From Actinomadura litoris (GTDB taxonomy: Bacteria; Actinomycetota; Actinomycetes; Streptosporangiales; Streptosporangiaceae), in NCBI RefSeq assembly GCF_009733595.1, contig NZ_WOFH01000012.1, positions 1 through 64,000 on the forward strand: a stretch of DNA of 64,000 nt, in the 5' to 3' direction. The position numbers and the translations under genes were made by a program. This document shows, piece by piece, positions 35,099-44,928 of the stretch; the stretch's first letter is position 1, and every line of letters starts with the position of its first letter. The notes beneath the pieces are model-generated. The model saw nothing but the letters and a program-made list of their open reading frames with translations. It did not search any database and was not told the DNA's origin.

Positions 35099-35316
35099 GG
35101 GTGCTCTCCCTCGGCTCGGGCCGGCTGCGCCGGACGGGGTGTGGCGGGACCGCCCGGCGGCACGTCCGCTGGTCCGCGGGGGCGCGGACGCCGGGAGTGG
35201 GGCGGACGGGCGTACAGCCGGTTTCGCCAGTTATGACTCCCGATGGAGGCCGGAAGTTCGCCGCGTACCGTCGCCGAATGCGCACTCCACCCGTGCCGCG
35301 GCGCGGAACGCGCCGC

Positions 35317-35478
35317 TCAGCCGCCCATGTCGTGCCCGTACCAGGCTCCGACGGACAGCAGGAACACCGTGATCACCGCGACGCGGGTCGGCATGGGAAC
35401 GCGGATCTTCACCGCGACCCAGCGCACGCAGAACGTGGCGAGCAGGGCTATGACGCCGAGGCTCAGGATGCCTTCCAT
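35317..35478 (-). CDS. Small two-helix membrane protein
   Basis: A 53-residue protein with two hydrophobic segments (about 3-20 and 29-44) joined by VKIRVPMPTRV. The ATG follows GAAGGTGG at a good distance. No motif; function unknown. A longer upstream start would add 14 residues without membrane character. Confidence 0.6.
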   Translation of the reverse strand: MEGILSLGVIALLATFCVRWVAVKIRVPMPTRVAVITVFLLSVGAWYGHDMGG

Positions 35479-35584
35479 GGCCACCTTCGTTCCGGAGGGA
35501 CAGCCGCCTCCTAGAACCATAGACGTGTAAGCCGGGGGTTACCCGGGCCCCGGGAGACGCGCCCCTGCCGATAATCTCGGCGGT

Positions 35585-35980
35585 GTGGCAGAGACGAAGG
35601 AAACAGAGGGCCGTGACCGCATCGAGGGCCTCATGGTCAACCTGGCGACCGCGCGCGTCACCCTCGGGGTCGCGGCGCTGGCGGCGCCGGGGCTGACCGC
35701 CAAGGTCCTGGGGCTGGGCGCGAGCGACCCGGGCCGCGACTACCTGGCCCGCATGTTCGGCGCCCGGGAGATCGCGCTCGGCGCGGGCTACCTGCTCAGC
35801 GACCGCTCCGGGCGCCGGATGTGGACGCGGGTCGGCTGCGCGGTCGACACCGTCGACATCATGAGCGGGCTGCGCACCCGTCCCGGCCTGCCGCTGTGGT
35901 CGACCGCCGCCGGCACCGGGATCGCCGCCGTCGCCGCCACGCTCGGCGCCGCCAAGATCGCGAAGGACCTCTTCGGCTGA
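35585..35980 (+). CDS. Small predicted membrane protein (unknown)
   Basis: A 131-residue protein with weakly hydrophobic alanine/leucine-rich segments at about 24-44, 62-72 and 104-124, and a conserved-looking MFGAREIALGAGYLL. The family is unfamiliar to me. GATAAT at 35570-35575 is a strong -10 and sits 9 bp before the GTG, so the mRNA is nearly leaderless. Function unknown. Confidence 0.65.
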   Translation: MAETKETEGRDRIEGLMVNLATARVTLGVAALAAPGLTAKVLGLGASDPGRDYLARMFGAREIALGAGYLLSDRSGRRMWTRVGCAVDTVDIMSGLRTRPGLPLWSTAAGTGIAAVAATLGAAKIAKDLFG

Positions 35981-36050
35981 CCCTCCCGGTGCGGCGGTGA
36001 TCTCCGGTCGAGGGCGGGTAGGGGTGTCCTTGCGTCGGAGGGGGTCGCTC

Positions 36051-38117
36051 ATGACGGCGGGGACGGTGCCACGGGACGGGCGCGCCATGCCGCGCGGGCG
36101 GGACCTGTACGTCATCCTCGGCGCGCTCATGCTGGCCATGCTGCTCGCCGCGCTGGACCAGACGATCGTCTCGACCGCGCTGCCCACGATCGTCAGCGAC
36201 CTCGGCGGCCTCAACCACCTGTCGTGGGTCGTCACCGCCTACCTGCTGGCCTCGACGGCCTCCACGCCGCTGTGGGGCAAGCTCGGCGACCAGTACGGGC
36301 GCAAGCGGCTGTTCCAGACGTCCATCGTCATCTTCCTGGCCGGGTCGGCGCTGTGCGGGCTCGCGCAGGACATGACGGAGCTGATCGGGTTCCGGGCGCT
36401 GCAGGGCCTCGGCGGCGGCGGGCTGATGGTGCTCGTCGTCGCGATCGTCGGGGACGTGGTGCCGCCCCGCGAGCGGGGCCGCTACCAGGGCATGTTCGGG
36501 GCCGTGTTCGGCGTCGCGAGCGTGTGCGGGCCGCTGCTCGGCGGCTGGTTCGTCGACAACCTGTCGTGGCGCTGGGTGTTCTACATCAACCTGCCGATCG
36601 GCGTCGTCGCGCTGCTGGTGATCGCGGCCGTGCTGCACGCGGGCGGGGAGCGGCGGCGGCACCGCATCGACTACCTCGGCACGCTGCTGATCGTCGGCTG
36701 GTCGGTCGGGCTGGTGCTGATGACGACCTGGGGCGGCACCCGCTACGGCTGGACGTCGGCGCCGATCATCGCGCTGGGCGCCGGGTCGGTCGCGCTGATC
36801 GGGGTGTGGCTGCTGGTCGAGCGGCGCGCGGCCGAGCCGGTGATGCCGCCGCGGCTGCTCACCGAACCGGTGTTCGCGCTGGGGTCGGCGATCAGCTTCG
36901 CGGTGGGGTTCGCGATGTTCGGCGCGCTGACGTTCCTGCCGATCTTCCTCCAGGTCGTGCACGGGGTGTCGCCGACGCTGTCGGGCGTCCACCTGCTGCC
37001 GATGATGCTCGGCATGCTGTGCAGCTCGATCGGGTCCGGGCAGCTGATCAGCAAGTTCGGCCGGTACAAGGCGTTCCCGGTCGCGGGGACGCCGATCATC
37101 GCGGTGGCGCTCTACCTGTGCTCCCGGCTGGACGAGGACTCCTCGACGCTGTCGATGAGCCTGCGGTTCGCGCTGCTCGGGTTCGGGCTCGGGCTGGTGC
37201 TCCAGGTACTGGTCATCGCCGTGCAGAACGCGGTGTCGTACGAGGACCTCGGGGCCGCGACGTCGGGGGTGACGTTCTTCCGGCAGATCGGCGGCTCGTT
37301 CGGTGTCGCGGTGTTCGGGTCGGTGTTCAGCAGCCGGCTCGCGGGCCATGTCGAGGACCTCGCCAGGGACCGGATGCTCCCGCCGGGCTTCGACCCCGCC
37401 GCCGTCCAGGGGAACCCCAAGCTGCTGGACCGCTACCCCGCCCCGGTGAAGGACGGCGTGCTGCACGCCTACGCGCAGTCGATCGACTCGGTGTTCCTGT
37501 GGGCGGTCCCGGTCGCGGCGGCCGCGTTCGTGCTGACCCTGTTCCTTCGCGAGGTGCCGCTGCGGGCGACCTCGCAGACGCGCGACTACGGCGAGGGGTT
37601 CGGGGCGGCGCCGACCGTCCGCTCGTCCCGGCACGAGATCGAGCGCGCGCTGAGCGAGTTGATGCGCGGCGACGCGCGGGCGCTGGAGGTCTACAACCGG
37701 CTGGGGCGGCTCGCGGGCGTCGACCTGCCCGCCGGGAGCATGTGGGCGCTGTGCCGCATCGCCAAGGACGGCACGGTCGCCGGGCCCGACCTCGCCGAGC
37801 GCGCCGGGGTCCCGGTCGAGCACGGCCGCCCCTACGTCGACCGGACCGTCGAGGCGGGCTACGTCGAGCGGCGCGACGGCGTCCTCGCGATCACCCCGAC
37901 CGGGCTGGCCGCCGCCGAGCGCCTGTTCGCCGCGCGCCGCGACGGGCTGGCCCGGCTGCTGGACGGCTGGTCGCCCGAGGAGCACCCCGAGCTGTCGGAG
38001 GTGCTGTCCGACCTCGCGCAGGCGAGCCTCGGCGACGACGCCGACGGGCGCGAGATCCACGCCGTGCCTCCCGGCGGCCCGCCGCGCCGCCCTCCCGGGG
38101 CGACCGGCGCGAGGTAA
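36051..38117 (+). CDS. 14-TM MFS exporter fused to a MarR-like winged-helix domain
   Basis: A 688-residue fusion. Residues 1-500 are a DHA2/EmrB-QacA-type transporter with MLLAALDQTIVSTALPTI and motif A GKLGDQYGRKRLF, ending in a long hydrophilic loop and a last helix (FLWAVPVAAAAFVLTLF). About residues 540-660 are a MarR-like helix-turn-helix: ALEVYNRLGRLAGVDLP, DGTVAGPDLAERAGVPVEHGRPYVDRTVEAGYVERRDGVLAITPTGLAAAERL. This is cytosolic if the helix count is 14. A single polypeptide could thus export a compound and bind DNA. GGAGGGGG lies 8 bp upstream of the ATG. Substrate unknown. Confidence 0.9.
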   Translation: MTAGTVPRDGRAMPRGRDLYVILGALMLAMLLAALDQTIVSTALPTIVSDLGGLNHLSWVVTAYLLASTASTPLWGKLGDQYGRKRLFQTSIVIFLAGSALCGLAQDMTELIGFRALQGLGGGGLMVLVVAIVGDVVPPRERGRYQGMFGAVFGVASVCGPLLGGWFVDNLSWRWVFYINLPIGVVALLVIAAVLHAGGERRRHRIDYLGTLLIVGWSVGLVLMTTWGGTRYGWTSAPIIALGAGSVALIGVWLLVERRAAEPVMPPRLLTEPVFALGSAISFAVGFAMFGALTFLPIFLQVVHGVSPTLSGVHLLPMMLGMLCSSIGSGQLISKFGRYKAFPVAGTPIIAVALYLCSRLDEDSSTLSMSLRFALLGFGLGLVLQVLVIAVQNAVSYEDLGAATSGVTFFRQIGGSFGVAVFGSVFSSRLAGHVEDLARDRMLPPGFDPAAVQGNPKLLDRYPAPVKDGVLHAYAQSIDSVFLWAVPVAAAAFVLTLFLREVPLRATSQTRDYGEGFGAAPTVRSSRHEIERALSELMRGDARALEVYNRLGRLAGVDLPAGSMWALCRIAKDGTVAGPDLAERAGVPVEHGRPYVDRTVEAGYVERRDGVLAITPTGLAAAERLFAARRDGLARLLDGWSPEEHPELSEVLSDLAQASLGDDADGREIHAVPPGGPPRRPPGATGAR

Positions 38118-38183
38118 CCTCGTAGCGACTCACCGAATCTCACTCGGTTTCGGGGCGAACCCCGATCCCGCTTTGGAGGCGTA

Positions 38184-39317
<1,134 letters not shown>

Positions 39318-39625
39318 CCGCCGGCACCCTCCGGGTGGGGGCCCGACGGCGAGGGCCTCCCCTCCCGGGCCCTCGCCACCGGACCGTCGGACCACACGGG
39401 AACTTCAGTGGCTGGCCCTCGGGGTCACGGTCCGCGGAAGCAGACGGTGCTTCTCCGCCGGGAGAGGCGGCTCGTGACCCGTCCGACCACTGACCAGTCT
39501 CCTGGTCGGACGGCCCGCACGCAGCACGGGACGTCATGAATCGGTATACCTAGAACGTCCATCGGACGGATTCCGTCCTGGAACCTGCGTATTGGTCCCG
39601 GAACCCTCGCCCCGGCAAGGCAAAA
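39318..39625. other. 308-bp intergenic region with nested inverted repeats
   Basis: No gene of the usual kind. It contains three exact stem pairs on the plus strand: GGCGAGGGCC at 39348-39357 with 39368-39377 (likely thiolase terminator), GGGTCACG at 39422-39429 with 39473-39480, and CCGTCCGACCA at 39479-39489 with 39503-39513. Another short hairpin GGACGG/CCGTCC lies near 39573-39586. A palindromic GGTATACC sits at 39544-39551. I cannot assign a known RNA class. Confidence 0.5.
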
Positions 39626-39652
39626 GGGCGGACCACCCGAGGTGGTCCGCCC
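39626..39652 (-). terminator. Rho-independent terminator of the methyltransferase gene
   Basis: A perfect 12-bp stem (39626-39637 with 39641-39652) closes a three-base loop. Reading along the minus strand it is followed by TTTTG, and it lies just after the stop of the gene at 39708-40523. Confidence 0.85.
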
Positions 39653-39707
39653 CTGTGCGGAGTCACGGCCACGCCGATCGCGGGGTGCGGCGTGCCGAGC
39701 GGAACGG

Positions 39708-40523
39708 CTAGCGCGGGACGCGCGCCACGCAGAACACCGTCTGCCCGAACGGCGGGCGGACGAGCCGCTCGATGCCGCGCGTCAGCGGCACGACGGTCCG
39801 GTCGTAGATCTTGACGAGCTTCGGGTCGGGGTAGCCCGCGCCGCCGCGGCGGACCGCGAACCACCAGGCGATGCCGCCGAGGAAGTTGATCGGCTTGAGC
39901 ACCTCGGGGACGAGGCCGGCGGCGCGGACCGTGGCCTCCAGCGTCTGCGGGGTGTAGCGGGTCACGTGCCCGACCTTGCGGTCGAAGTCGCCGTAGAGCT
40001 GCATGTAGCCGGGGACCCAGATGACGATCCGGCCGCCGGGAAGCGTCACGGCCGCGAGGTCGCGCAGGGCCTGGGCGTCGTCCTTGATGTGCTCCAGGAC
40101 GTTCATCATCACGACGGTGTCGACCTTCTGGCGGATCTTCACATCCGCCGGGAGCTCCAGGTCGATGACCTCGACGTCGTCGTCGCCGTCGTAGCGCTTG
40201 CGCAGCTCGCCGACGCAGTAGGGGTCGTTGTCGCTGACGACCAGGTAGTCGAGCCGTCCCGCGAACTGCTCGGAGAAGTGGCCGAGACCCGACCCGATCT
40301 CCAGCAGGGAGCGTCCGACGTGCGGCGCGACCGTCTCGTACTCGTACTTGCGGTAGTTGCGGGCCTCGTCCCCGCCGAGGTGGTTCTCCAGGGCGCCATC
40401 CCCCGCGGCGGGCTGGACGACGTCGCCGCCGCCCGCGCTCTTGGCCGGTCGGGTCTTAGGCTTACTGCCGAGGAGGTTGAGGAGGGTAGCTGCGATGGAC
40501 TTGTTCTGAGCTGGTGGCTGCAT
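39708..40523 (-). CDS. SAM-dependent methyltransferase
   Basis: A 271-residue class I methyltransferase. SAM motifs: LLEIGSGLGHFSEQFAG, VVSDNDP, VDTVVMMNVLEHIKDD and GRIVIWVPG, with the typical last strand HVTRYTPQTLEATVRAAG. The C-terminus has hydrophobic residues LGGIAWWFAVRR that may touch the membrane, as in methyltransferases acting on lipids or glycans. ATG 40523; upstream in-frame residues are not homologous. Substrate unknown. Confidence 0.88.
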   Translation of the reverse strand: MQPPAQNKSIAATLLNLLGSKPKTRPAKSAGGGDVVQPAAGDGALENHLGGDEARNYRKYEYETVAPHVGRSLLEIGSGLGHFSEQFAGRLDYLVVSDNDPYCVGELRKRYDGDDDVEVIDLELPADVKIRQKVDTVVMMNVLEHIKDDAQALRDLAAVTLPGGRIVIWVPGYMQLYGDFDRKVGHVTRYTPQTLEATVRAAGLVPEVLKPINFLGGIAWWFAVRRGGAGYPDPKLVKIYDRTVVPLTRGIERLVRPPFGQTVFCVARVPR

Positions 40524-40629
40524 TACTTCCCGCTCGCTTGGCTGCGTTGGGTGTTTCGCTTCTTGTATCGCCGGATCGAGGGACCAGATCCCCGCGAATG
40601 GTCCGATCTCGGGCGCAAGGTCGGACAGT

Positions 40630-41496
40630 CTACCCATCCGTACGGGCAGCCGACGCCGAGTGTTCGCCCTCGCCCGCGGCCCGCGAACCGGACATGCTCG
40701 CGCCGTCCCCCGGTGCGCCGGTGAGATGCCAGGCGAGGTCACCGTAGCGCACCGCATGGAGATGGTCACGGACCGAACTCTCCAGCGCGTCCGGACGGCG
40801 GGTCCGCGCGGCCCCGAACGCGTCCACGACGGCGCCGAGGACCGCCGCGCGGACCGCGTCCATCGTCATCGCCGGGCCGAAATCGGCCAGTGTCGGCCGC
40901 CCGGCCGCGTCCCCGGCCGCGTCTCCGGCCGGGCAGGCGCCGCCGGGCCCGACCTGGACGGCGACATGCACCAGGCAGGCGGTCCTGGTGAGCAGCCGCG
41001 CCGCCTGGACGGCGCGCCCCGCCCGCAGCGGGCCGCGCGGGACGCCGAGGCCCTCGACCGCCGCGAACACCAGCTCCTCCAGCGGGACGCGCCGCCCCGG
41101 CCGCTGGACGAGCGTGAACGCGAGCGTGCCGGGGCCGAAGCACACCGCCCCGCCGCCGGTGGCGCGCCGCACGACCTCGACGCCGTCGCGCGCGCAGGCC
41201 GCCAGGTCGGCGGCCCGCGCGACGTCCTGGAACCGGCCGACCATGACGCTGGGGGAGCACTGCCACACCCGCAGGACGGGCAGCCCCGCGACGGCGCCGC
41301 CGAGGGCCGAGTGCGCGGGACGGGGCCGGGCGGAGGCGAAGCGCCCGGCGACCGGGCGGCCGGAGGGGGACCGGCGGACGAGCGTCCGCGGCCCGTGCCC
41401 GACGGCGGAGCGGTACGCGGCGGCACGGGCGAGGGCCTCGTCGAGGGCGAGGTTGCGTGCGGGATCGCGTGTGTCGTCGAGAATGACGCTGAGCAT
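40630..41496 (-). CDS. LplA-like lipoate ligase-fold protein without lysine
   Basis: A 288-residue member of the BPL/LplA/LipB fold. The N-terminus NLALDEALARAAA and the RRATGGGAVCFGPGTLAFTL segment align with the RRxSGGGAVxH motif of LplA, but the histidine is replaced. The residue equivalent to the catalytic lysine is absent, and in fact the entire protein contains no lysine, so ordinary lipoyl-AMP chemistry is unlikely. Four cysteines could support an amidotransferase-like reaction of LipL/LipM type, but this is untested. The Gly/Ala-rich C-terminus is longer than in LplA. It sits 5' of FadE-like gene on the same strand. Confidence 0.65.
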   Translation of the reverse strand: MLSVILDDTRDPARNLALDEALARAAAYRSAVGHGPRTLVRRSPSGRPVAGRFASARPRPAHSALGGAVAGLPVLRVWQCSPSVMVGRFQDVARAADLAACARDGVEVVRRATGGGAVCFGPGTLAFTLVQRPGRRVPLEELVFAAVEGLGVPRGPLRAGRAVQAARLLTRTACLVHVAVQVGPGGACPAGDAAGDAAGRPTLADFGPAMTMDAVRAAVLGAVVDAFGAARTRRPDALESSVRDHLHAVRYGDLAWHLTGAPGDGASMSGSRAAGEGEHSASAARTDG

Positions 41497-41551
41497 CGCC
41501 CCGCCGCTCCTTCCGCCTGACATCCGGGTACCGCCGGACATCCGGAAAGCG

Positions 41552-41588
41552 CAGCGCACCGCCCGATCCGGGAACGGGCGGTGCGCTG
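41552..41588 (-). terminator. Perfect 14-bp hairpin between FadE-like and LplA-like genes
   Basis: Arms 41552-41565 and 41575-41588 are exact complements with a nine-base loop. It lies 77 bp after the acyl-CoA dehydrogenase stop (minus strand) and before the LplA-like start, so it probably separates their transcripts. Confidence 0.65.
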
Positions 41589-41664
41589 TGCTCGGCCACC
41601 GGAGGAAAGCTATCCCCTTTGCGCGCCGATTGCATGCGGATAGTTTCCGATTGGCGACGAGGAG

Positions 41665-43635
41665 TTACTCAATGGTGCGGTGAACGGTCTCTACGTCGCT
41701 CGGACCGGGGTCGGACGGCGCGATCCAGGGCCCGGGAATGGACGGGTCGAGAACGCCCTCCTCCACCCAGGCGAAGTCCCCGGCGAGGACGGCGCGCGCC
41801 AGCTTCACGTCCATCGTGTCGGTGTTGCGCCACAGCCCGTCGAACAGTTCCTCGACGCGGATACGCGACTGCCGGCAGAACGCGTCCGCGAGCAGGGTCG
41901 CGGACGGGCCCGGCGTGAGCCCGGACATGGCGCCGGTGAGCGGCCCGTCGGCGGAGGTGTCGGCCCGCGCGCGGACGCACACGGCGCTCATCGCATACAG
42001 CTCGGCGCCGATGTCGACCATCCGGCCGAGGAAGCCCTGCCGGTATTCGAGGCCGCCCTGCCAGCGTCCGGCCGCATAGAAGATCGACCTCGCCAGCTTG
42101 CGGGACGCGCGCTCGACGTAGCGCAGGTGCCGCGCCAGCGGCCCGAACTCGCCGTAGGCGTTCGGGCGCTGCCCGGCGCCGGTGACCAGCGTCGGCAGCC
42201 AGCGCGCGTAGAAGCCGCCCGCGCGGGCCGCCGCCCGCGCCTTCCGCCCGGCGGACGCGCCGGGGTCGATGATGTCGCCGGCCACCGACAGGTGCGCGTC
42301 CACCGCCTCGCGGGCGATCAGCAGGTGCATGATCTCGGTGGAGCCCTCGAAGATCCGGTTGATCCGCAGGTCGCGCAGCACCTGCTCGGCGGGCACGCCG
42401 CGCTCGCCCCGCGCCGCGAGCGACTCGGCGGTCTCATAGCCGCGCCCGCCGCGCAGCTGCACCAGCTCGTCGGCGACCCGGCAGGCCATCTCCGAGGACC
42501 ACAGCTTCGCCAGCGCCGCCTCGATCCGGATGTCGGCGCGCTCGTCGTCGGCGAGCAGGGCGGACAGGTCGAGCACGGCCTCCAGCGCGTACGCGGTCGC
42601 GGCGATGAACGCGACCTTCCGCGACACCGCCTCGTGCTCGCCGACCGGCCGTCCCCACTGGACGCGCTCGCGCGACCACTCCCGCGCGATCCGCGCGGCC
42701 CACTTGGCCGCCGCCGCGCAGCCCGCGGGCAGCGACAGCCGCCCGGTGTTGAGCGTGGTGAGCGCGATCCTCAGCCCGGCGCCCTCCGCGCCGATCAGGT
42801 TCTCCGCCGGGACGCGGACGTCGTGGAACCGCGTGACCCCGTTCTCGATCCCGCGCAGCCCCATGAACGCGTTGCGGTGCTCGACCGTGACGCCCTCGGC
42901 GGCCATGTCGACGATGAACGCGGAGATGCCGCCGGGGTGCCCGGCCGACCTCGGGACCCGCGCCATCACGACGACGAGGTCGGCGACGACGCCGTTGGTC
43001 GTCCACAGCTTCACGCCGTTGAGCACGTAGGAGCCGTCGCCGTCCGGGACGGCGGTGGCGCGCAGCCGCGCCGGGTCCGAGCCGACGTCGGGCTCGGTCA
43101 GCAGGAACGCGCTGATCTCGTGCACGCAGCGCGGCAGCCAGGCGTCCTGCTGCGCCTGCGTGCCGAACAGCCGCACCGGCTGCGGGACGCCGATGGACTG
43201 GTGCGCCGACAGCAGCGCGCCGAGCGCCGGGCTGACCGAGCCGACGACCATCAGCGCGCGGCCGTAGTGGTACTGCCCGAGCCCGAGCCCGCCGTAGCGT
43301 TCCGGGATCTTCATGCCGAGCGCGCCGAGCGAGCGCAGGCCGCGGACCACCTCGTCGGGGATCCGCGACTCCCGCTCGATCAGCGCCGGGTCGATCTTCG
43401 TCGCGCAGAACGCGGTCAGCCGCGCGAGGAACTCCTCGCCGCGCCGCCGCGCCTCGTCCGTCGGGCGCGGATGCGGATGAACGAGATCGAGACGGAAATC
43501 GCCCAGGAAAAGCTGTTTTCCGAAACTGGGCAGTCGCCACCGCGTTTCGCGGGCCTCTTCGGCGACCTTCCGCGCGGTCCGCTCGTCCACGTGGTCGGGG
43601 GCGTGTTTGTCGGGGGCGTGGCTCGGCTTGCTCAT
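41665..43635 (-). CDS. Long-form acyl-CoA dehydrogenase (FadE10/VLCAD-like)
   Basis: A 656-residue FAD enzyme. Residues 60-450 are the acyl-CoA dehydrogenase core: AFLLTEPDVGSDPARL (FAD), GVKLWTTNG, AFMGLRGIENGVT and INRIFEGSTEIMHLLI with catalytic E430. About 200 further residues (from about 450) form a C-terminal extra helical domain as in dimeric very-long-chain enzymes. Length and form resemble mycobacterial FadE10 (about 650). N-terminal 30 residues are His/Lys/Glu-rich. It oxidises an acyl-CoA at C2-C3; chain length not decided. The gene is divergent from the IclR regulator, which may control it. Confidence 0.92.
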   Translation of the reverse strand: MSKPSHAPDKHAPDHVDERTARKVAEEARETRWRLPSFGKQLFLGDFRLDLVHPHPRPTDEARRRGEEFLARLTAFCATKIDPALIERESRIPDEVVRGLRSLGALGMKIPERYGGLGLGQYHYGRALMVVGSVSPALGALLSAHQSIGVPQPVRLFGTQAQQDAWLPRCVHEISAFLLTEPDVGSDPARLRATAVPDGDGSYVLNGVKLWTTNGVVADLVVVMARVPRSAGHPGGISAFIVDMAAEGVTVEHRNAFMGLRGIENGVTRFHDVRVPAENLIGAEGAGLRIALTTLNTGRLSLPAGCAAAAKWAARIAREWSRERVQWGRPVGEHEAVSRKVAFIAATAYALEAVLDLSALLADDERADIRIEAALAKLWSSEMACRVADELVQLRGGRGYETAESLAARGERGVPAEQVLRDLRINRIFEGSTEIMHLLIAREAVDAHLSVAGDIIDPGASAGRKARAAARAGGFYARWLPTLVTGAGQRPNAYGEFGPLARHLRYVERASRKLARSIFYAAGRWQGGLEYRQGFLGRMVDIGAELYAMSAVCVRARADTSADGPLTGAMSGLTPGPSATLLADAFCRQSRIRVEELFDGLWRNTDTMDVKLARAVLAGDFAWVEEGVLDPSIPGPWIAPSDPGPSDVETVHRTIE

Positions 43636-43815
43636 GCCGGCTCCTTCGCGAAAGCGTCGTCCCGCCGTCTTCCCTCCCCGCCGAAGTTACTCTCCGGTCG
43701 AGCGAGGTCACGGTCCCGCGGCCGGACCGGCGTGTCTGTGAGATTCTCCGCGTCCACCGGGCCGGTGTCGGCAAATCCCTTGACCGGCCCGCGCGGGAGG
43801 GGTTCGCTGTGCGTA

Positions 43816-44571
43816 ATGGAAGAGACACGCAGACCCACTCTTATCGCCTCTGTGCAGCGTGCTCTGCGTCTCATGGAGGCGGTCGCCTCGCACCCGAGCG
43901 GCGCTCCCGCCAAGCAGCTCGCCCGCGAGACCGACCTCCCCCTCGCCACGACCTACCACCTGCTGCGCACCCTCGCCCACGAGGGCTACGCGACCCGCCT
44001 GTCGGACGGCGTGTGGGTGCTCGGCCACCGCGTCCAGACGCTGCACGGCCGGACCCGGATGCAGCAGCTGCTCACCGCCGTCCGCCCGTCCCTCGCGGGC
44101 CTGCGCGACGAGCTGGGCGCCGCCGCCTACTTCGGCCTGCACGTGGACGGCGAGATCCGGCTGGTCGACGTCGCCGACGGCCCGCGCGCCCCGCGCGTGG
44201 ACCTGTGGGTCGGCTTCGAGGACGCCGCGCACGCCACCGCGATCGGCAAGTGCGTGCTGGCCCAGCTCGACGACGGGCAGCGCCGCGACTACCTGTCCCG
44301 GCACCCGCTCGTCGACCTCACCCCGCACACGGTCACCGAGCCGCGCCGGCTGCTGCGCGGGCTCAGCGGCCCCGCCGGCCTGTCGCTGGACCGCGAGGAG
44401 TACGCGCTCGGCACCTCGTGCGCCGCCGTCGCGGTCGCCGACGGCAACGGCATGATCGGCGCGCTCGCGGTCTCCTGCCGCCCGCGCCGGCTGCCGCGGA
44501 TCGAGTCCTCGGCCCACCGGCTGCGCGCGACCGCCGCCAAGATCCAGCGCACCCTGACCCTCACCCCCTGA
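43816..44571 (+). CDS. IclR-family transcriptional regulator
   Basis: A 251-residue regulator. N-terminal winged helix: SVQRALRLMEAVASHPSG, KQLARETDLPLATTYHLLRTL. The C-terminal IclR effector domain has GEIRLVDVADGP, HATAIGKCVLAQL, and the GTSCAAVAVADGNGMIGALAVS segment. The ATG at 43816 is chosen on homology. Divergent from the acyl-CoA dehydrogenase with a 180-bp gap, so a fatty acid or aromatic catabolic role is plausible. Ligand unknown. Confidence 0.92.
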   Translation: MEETRRPTLIASVQRALRLMEAVASHPSGAPAKQLARETDLPLATTYHLLRTLAHEGYATRLSDGVWVLGHRVQTLHGRTRMQQLLTAVRPSLAGLRDELGAAAYFGLHVDGEIRLVDVADGPRAPRVDLWVGFEDAAHATAIGKCVLAQLDDGQRRDYLSRHPLVDLTPHTVTEPRRLLRGLSGPAGLSLDREEYALGTSCAAVAVADGNGMIGALAVSCRPRRLPRIESSAHRLRATAAKIQRTLTLTP

Positions 44572-44603
44572 CCCGCAATCCGCACAAGAGACCACGCTGA
44601 TTG

Positions 44604-44815
44604 GTGCCGCGCTGATTGGTGCCGCGCTGAGAAGTGCCCGCGCTGGGAGGTGCCGCGCCGAGAAGTGCCCGCGCTGGGGGGTGCCGCGCTGGGAGGTGCC
44701 GCGCTGGAGGGTGCCGCGCCCAGAGGTGCCGCGCTGAGAGGTGCCGCGCTGAGAGGTGCCGCGCTGAGAGGTGCCGCGCTGAGAGGTGCCGCGCTGAGAA
44801 GTGCCGCGCAGTGAC
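44604..44815. repeat. 15-bp minisatellite between convergent genes
   Basis: Fourteen tandem units with consensus GTGCCGCGCTGAGAG. Units 9-12 (44726, 44741, 44756, 44771) are identical; units 3 and 5 are 16 bp; early units are more diverged. Open frames through it (for example ARHLS repeats on the minus strand) are a by-product of the period of 15. No cas genes or spacers are present. Confidence 0.95.
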
Positions 44816-44844
44816 TTCAGCCGTCACGCGGGCGCGTTAGCTGA

Positions 44845-44880
44845 CCGGTGGGGGCGAAGCCGGAGGCGAGCCCCCACCGG
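44845..44880. terminator. Bidirectional hairpin between IclR and LuxR genes
   Basis: CCGGTGGGGGC at 44845-44855 pairs exactly with 44870-44880. It lies between the convergent stops and probably terminates both directions. Confidence 0.65.
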
Positions 44881-44928
44881 GAAGATCGCGAAGCGATGCC
44901 GCGCCCGCCAAGGCGCGGTCAAGGCACG

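Noticed and set aside
39318..39625. RNase P RNA, tmRNA or SRP RNA gene
   Set aside because: None of the universal cores of these RNAs appear on either strand.
44604..44815. CRISPR-like array
   Set aside because: Units are contiguous with no spacers and there are no cas genes.
44561..44827. 88-codon frame with ARHLS repeats and its plus-strand partner with CRAER repeats
   Set aside because: Both are products of the 15-bp DNA repeat. The pattern does not fit pentapeptide-repeat proteins, where the A lies two residues before the central L.
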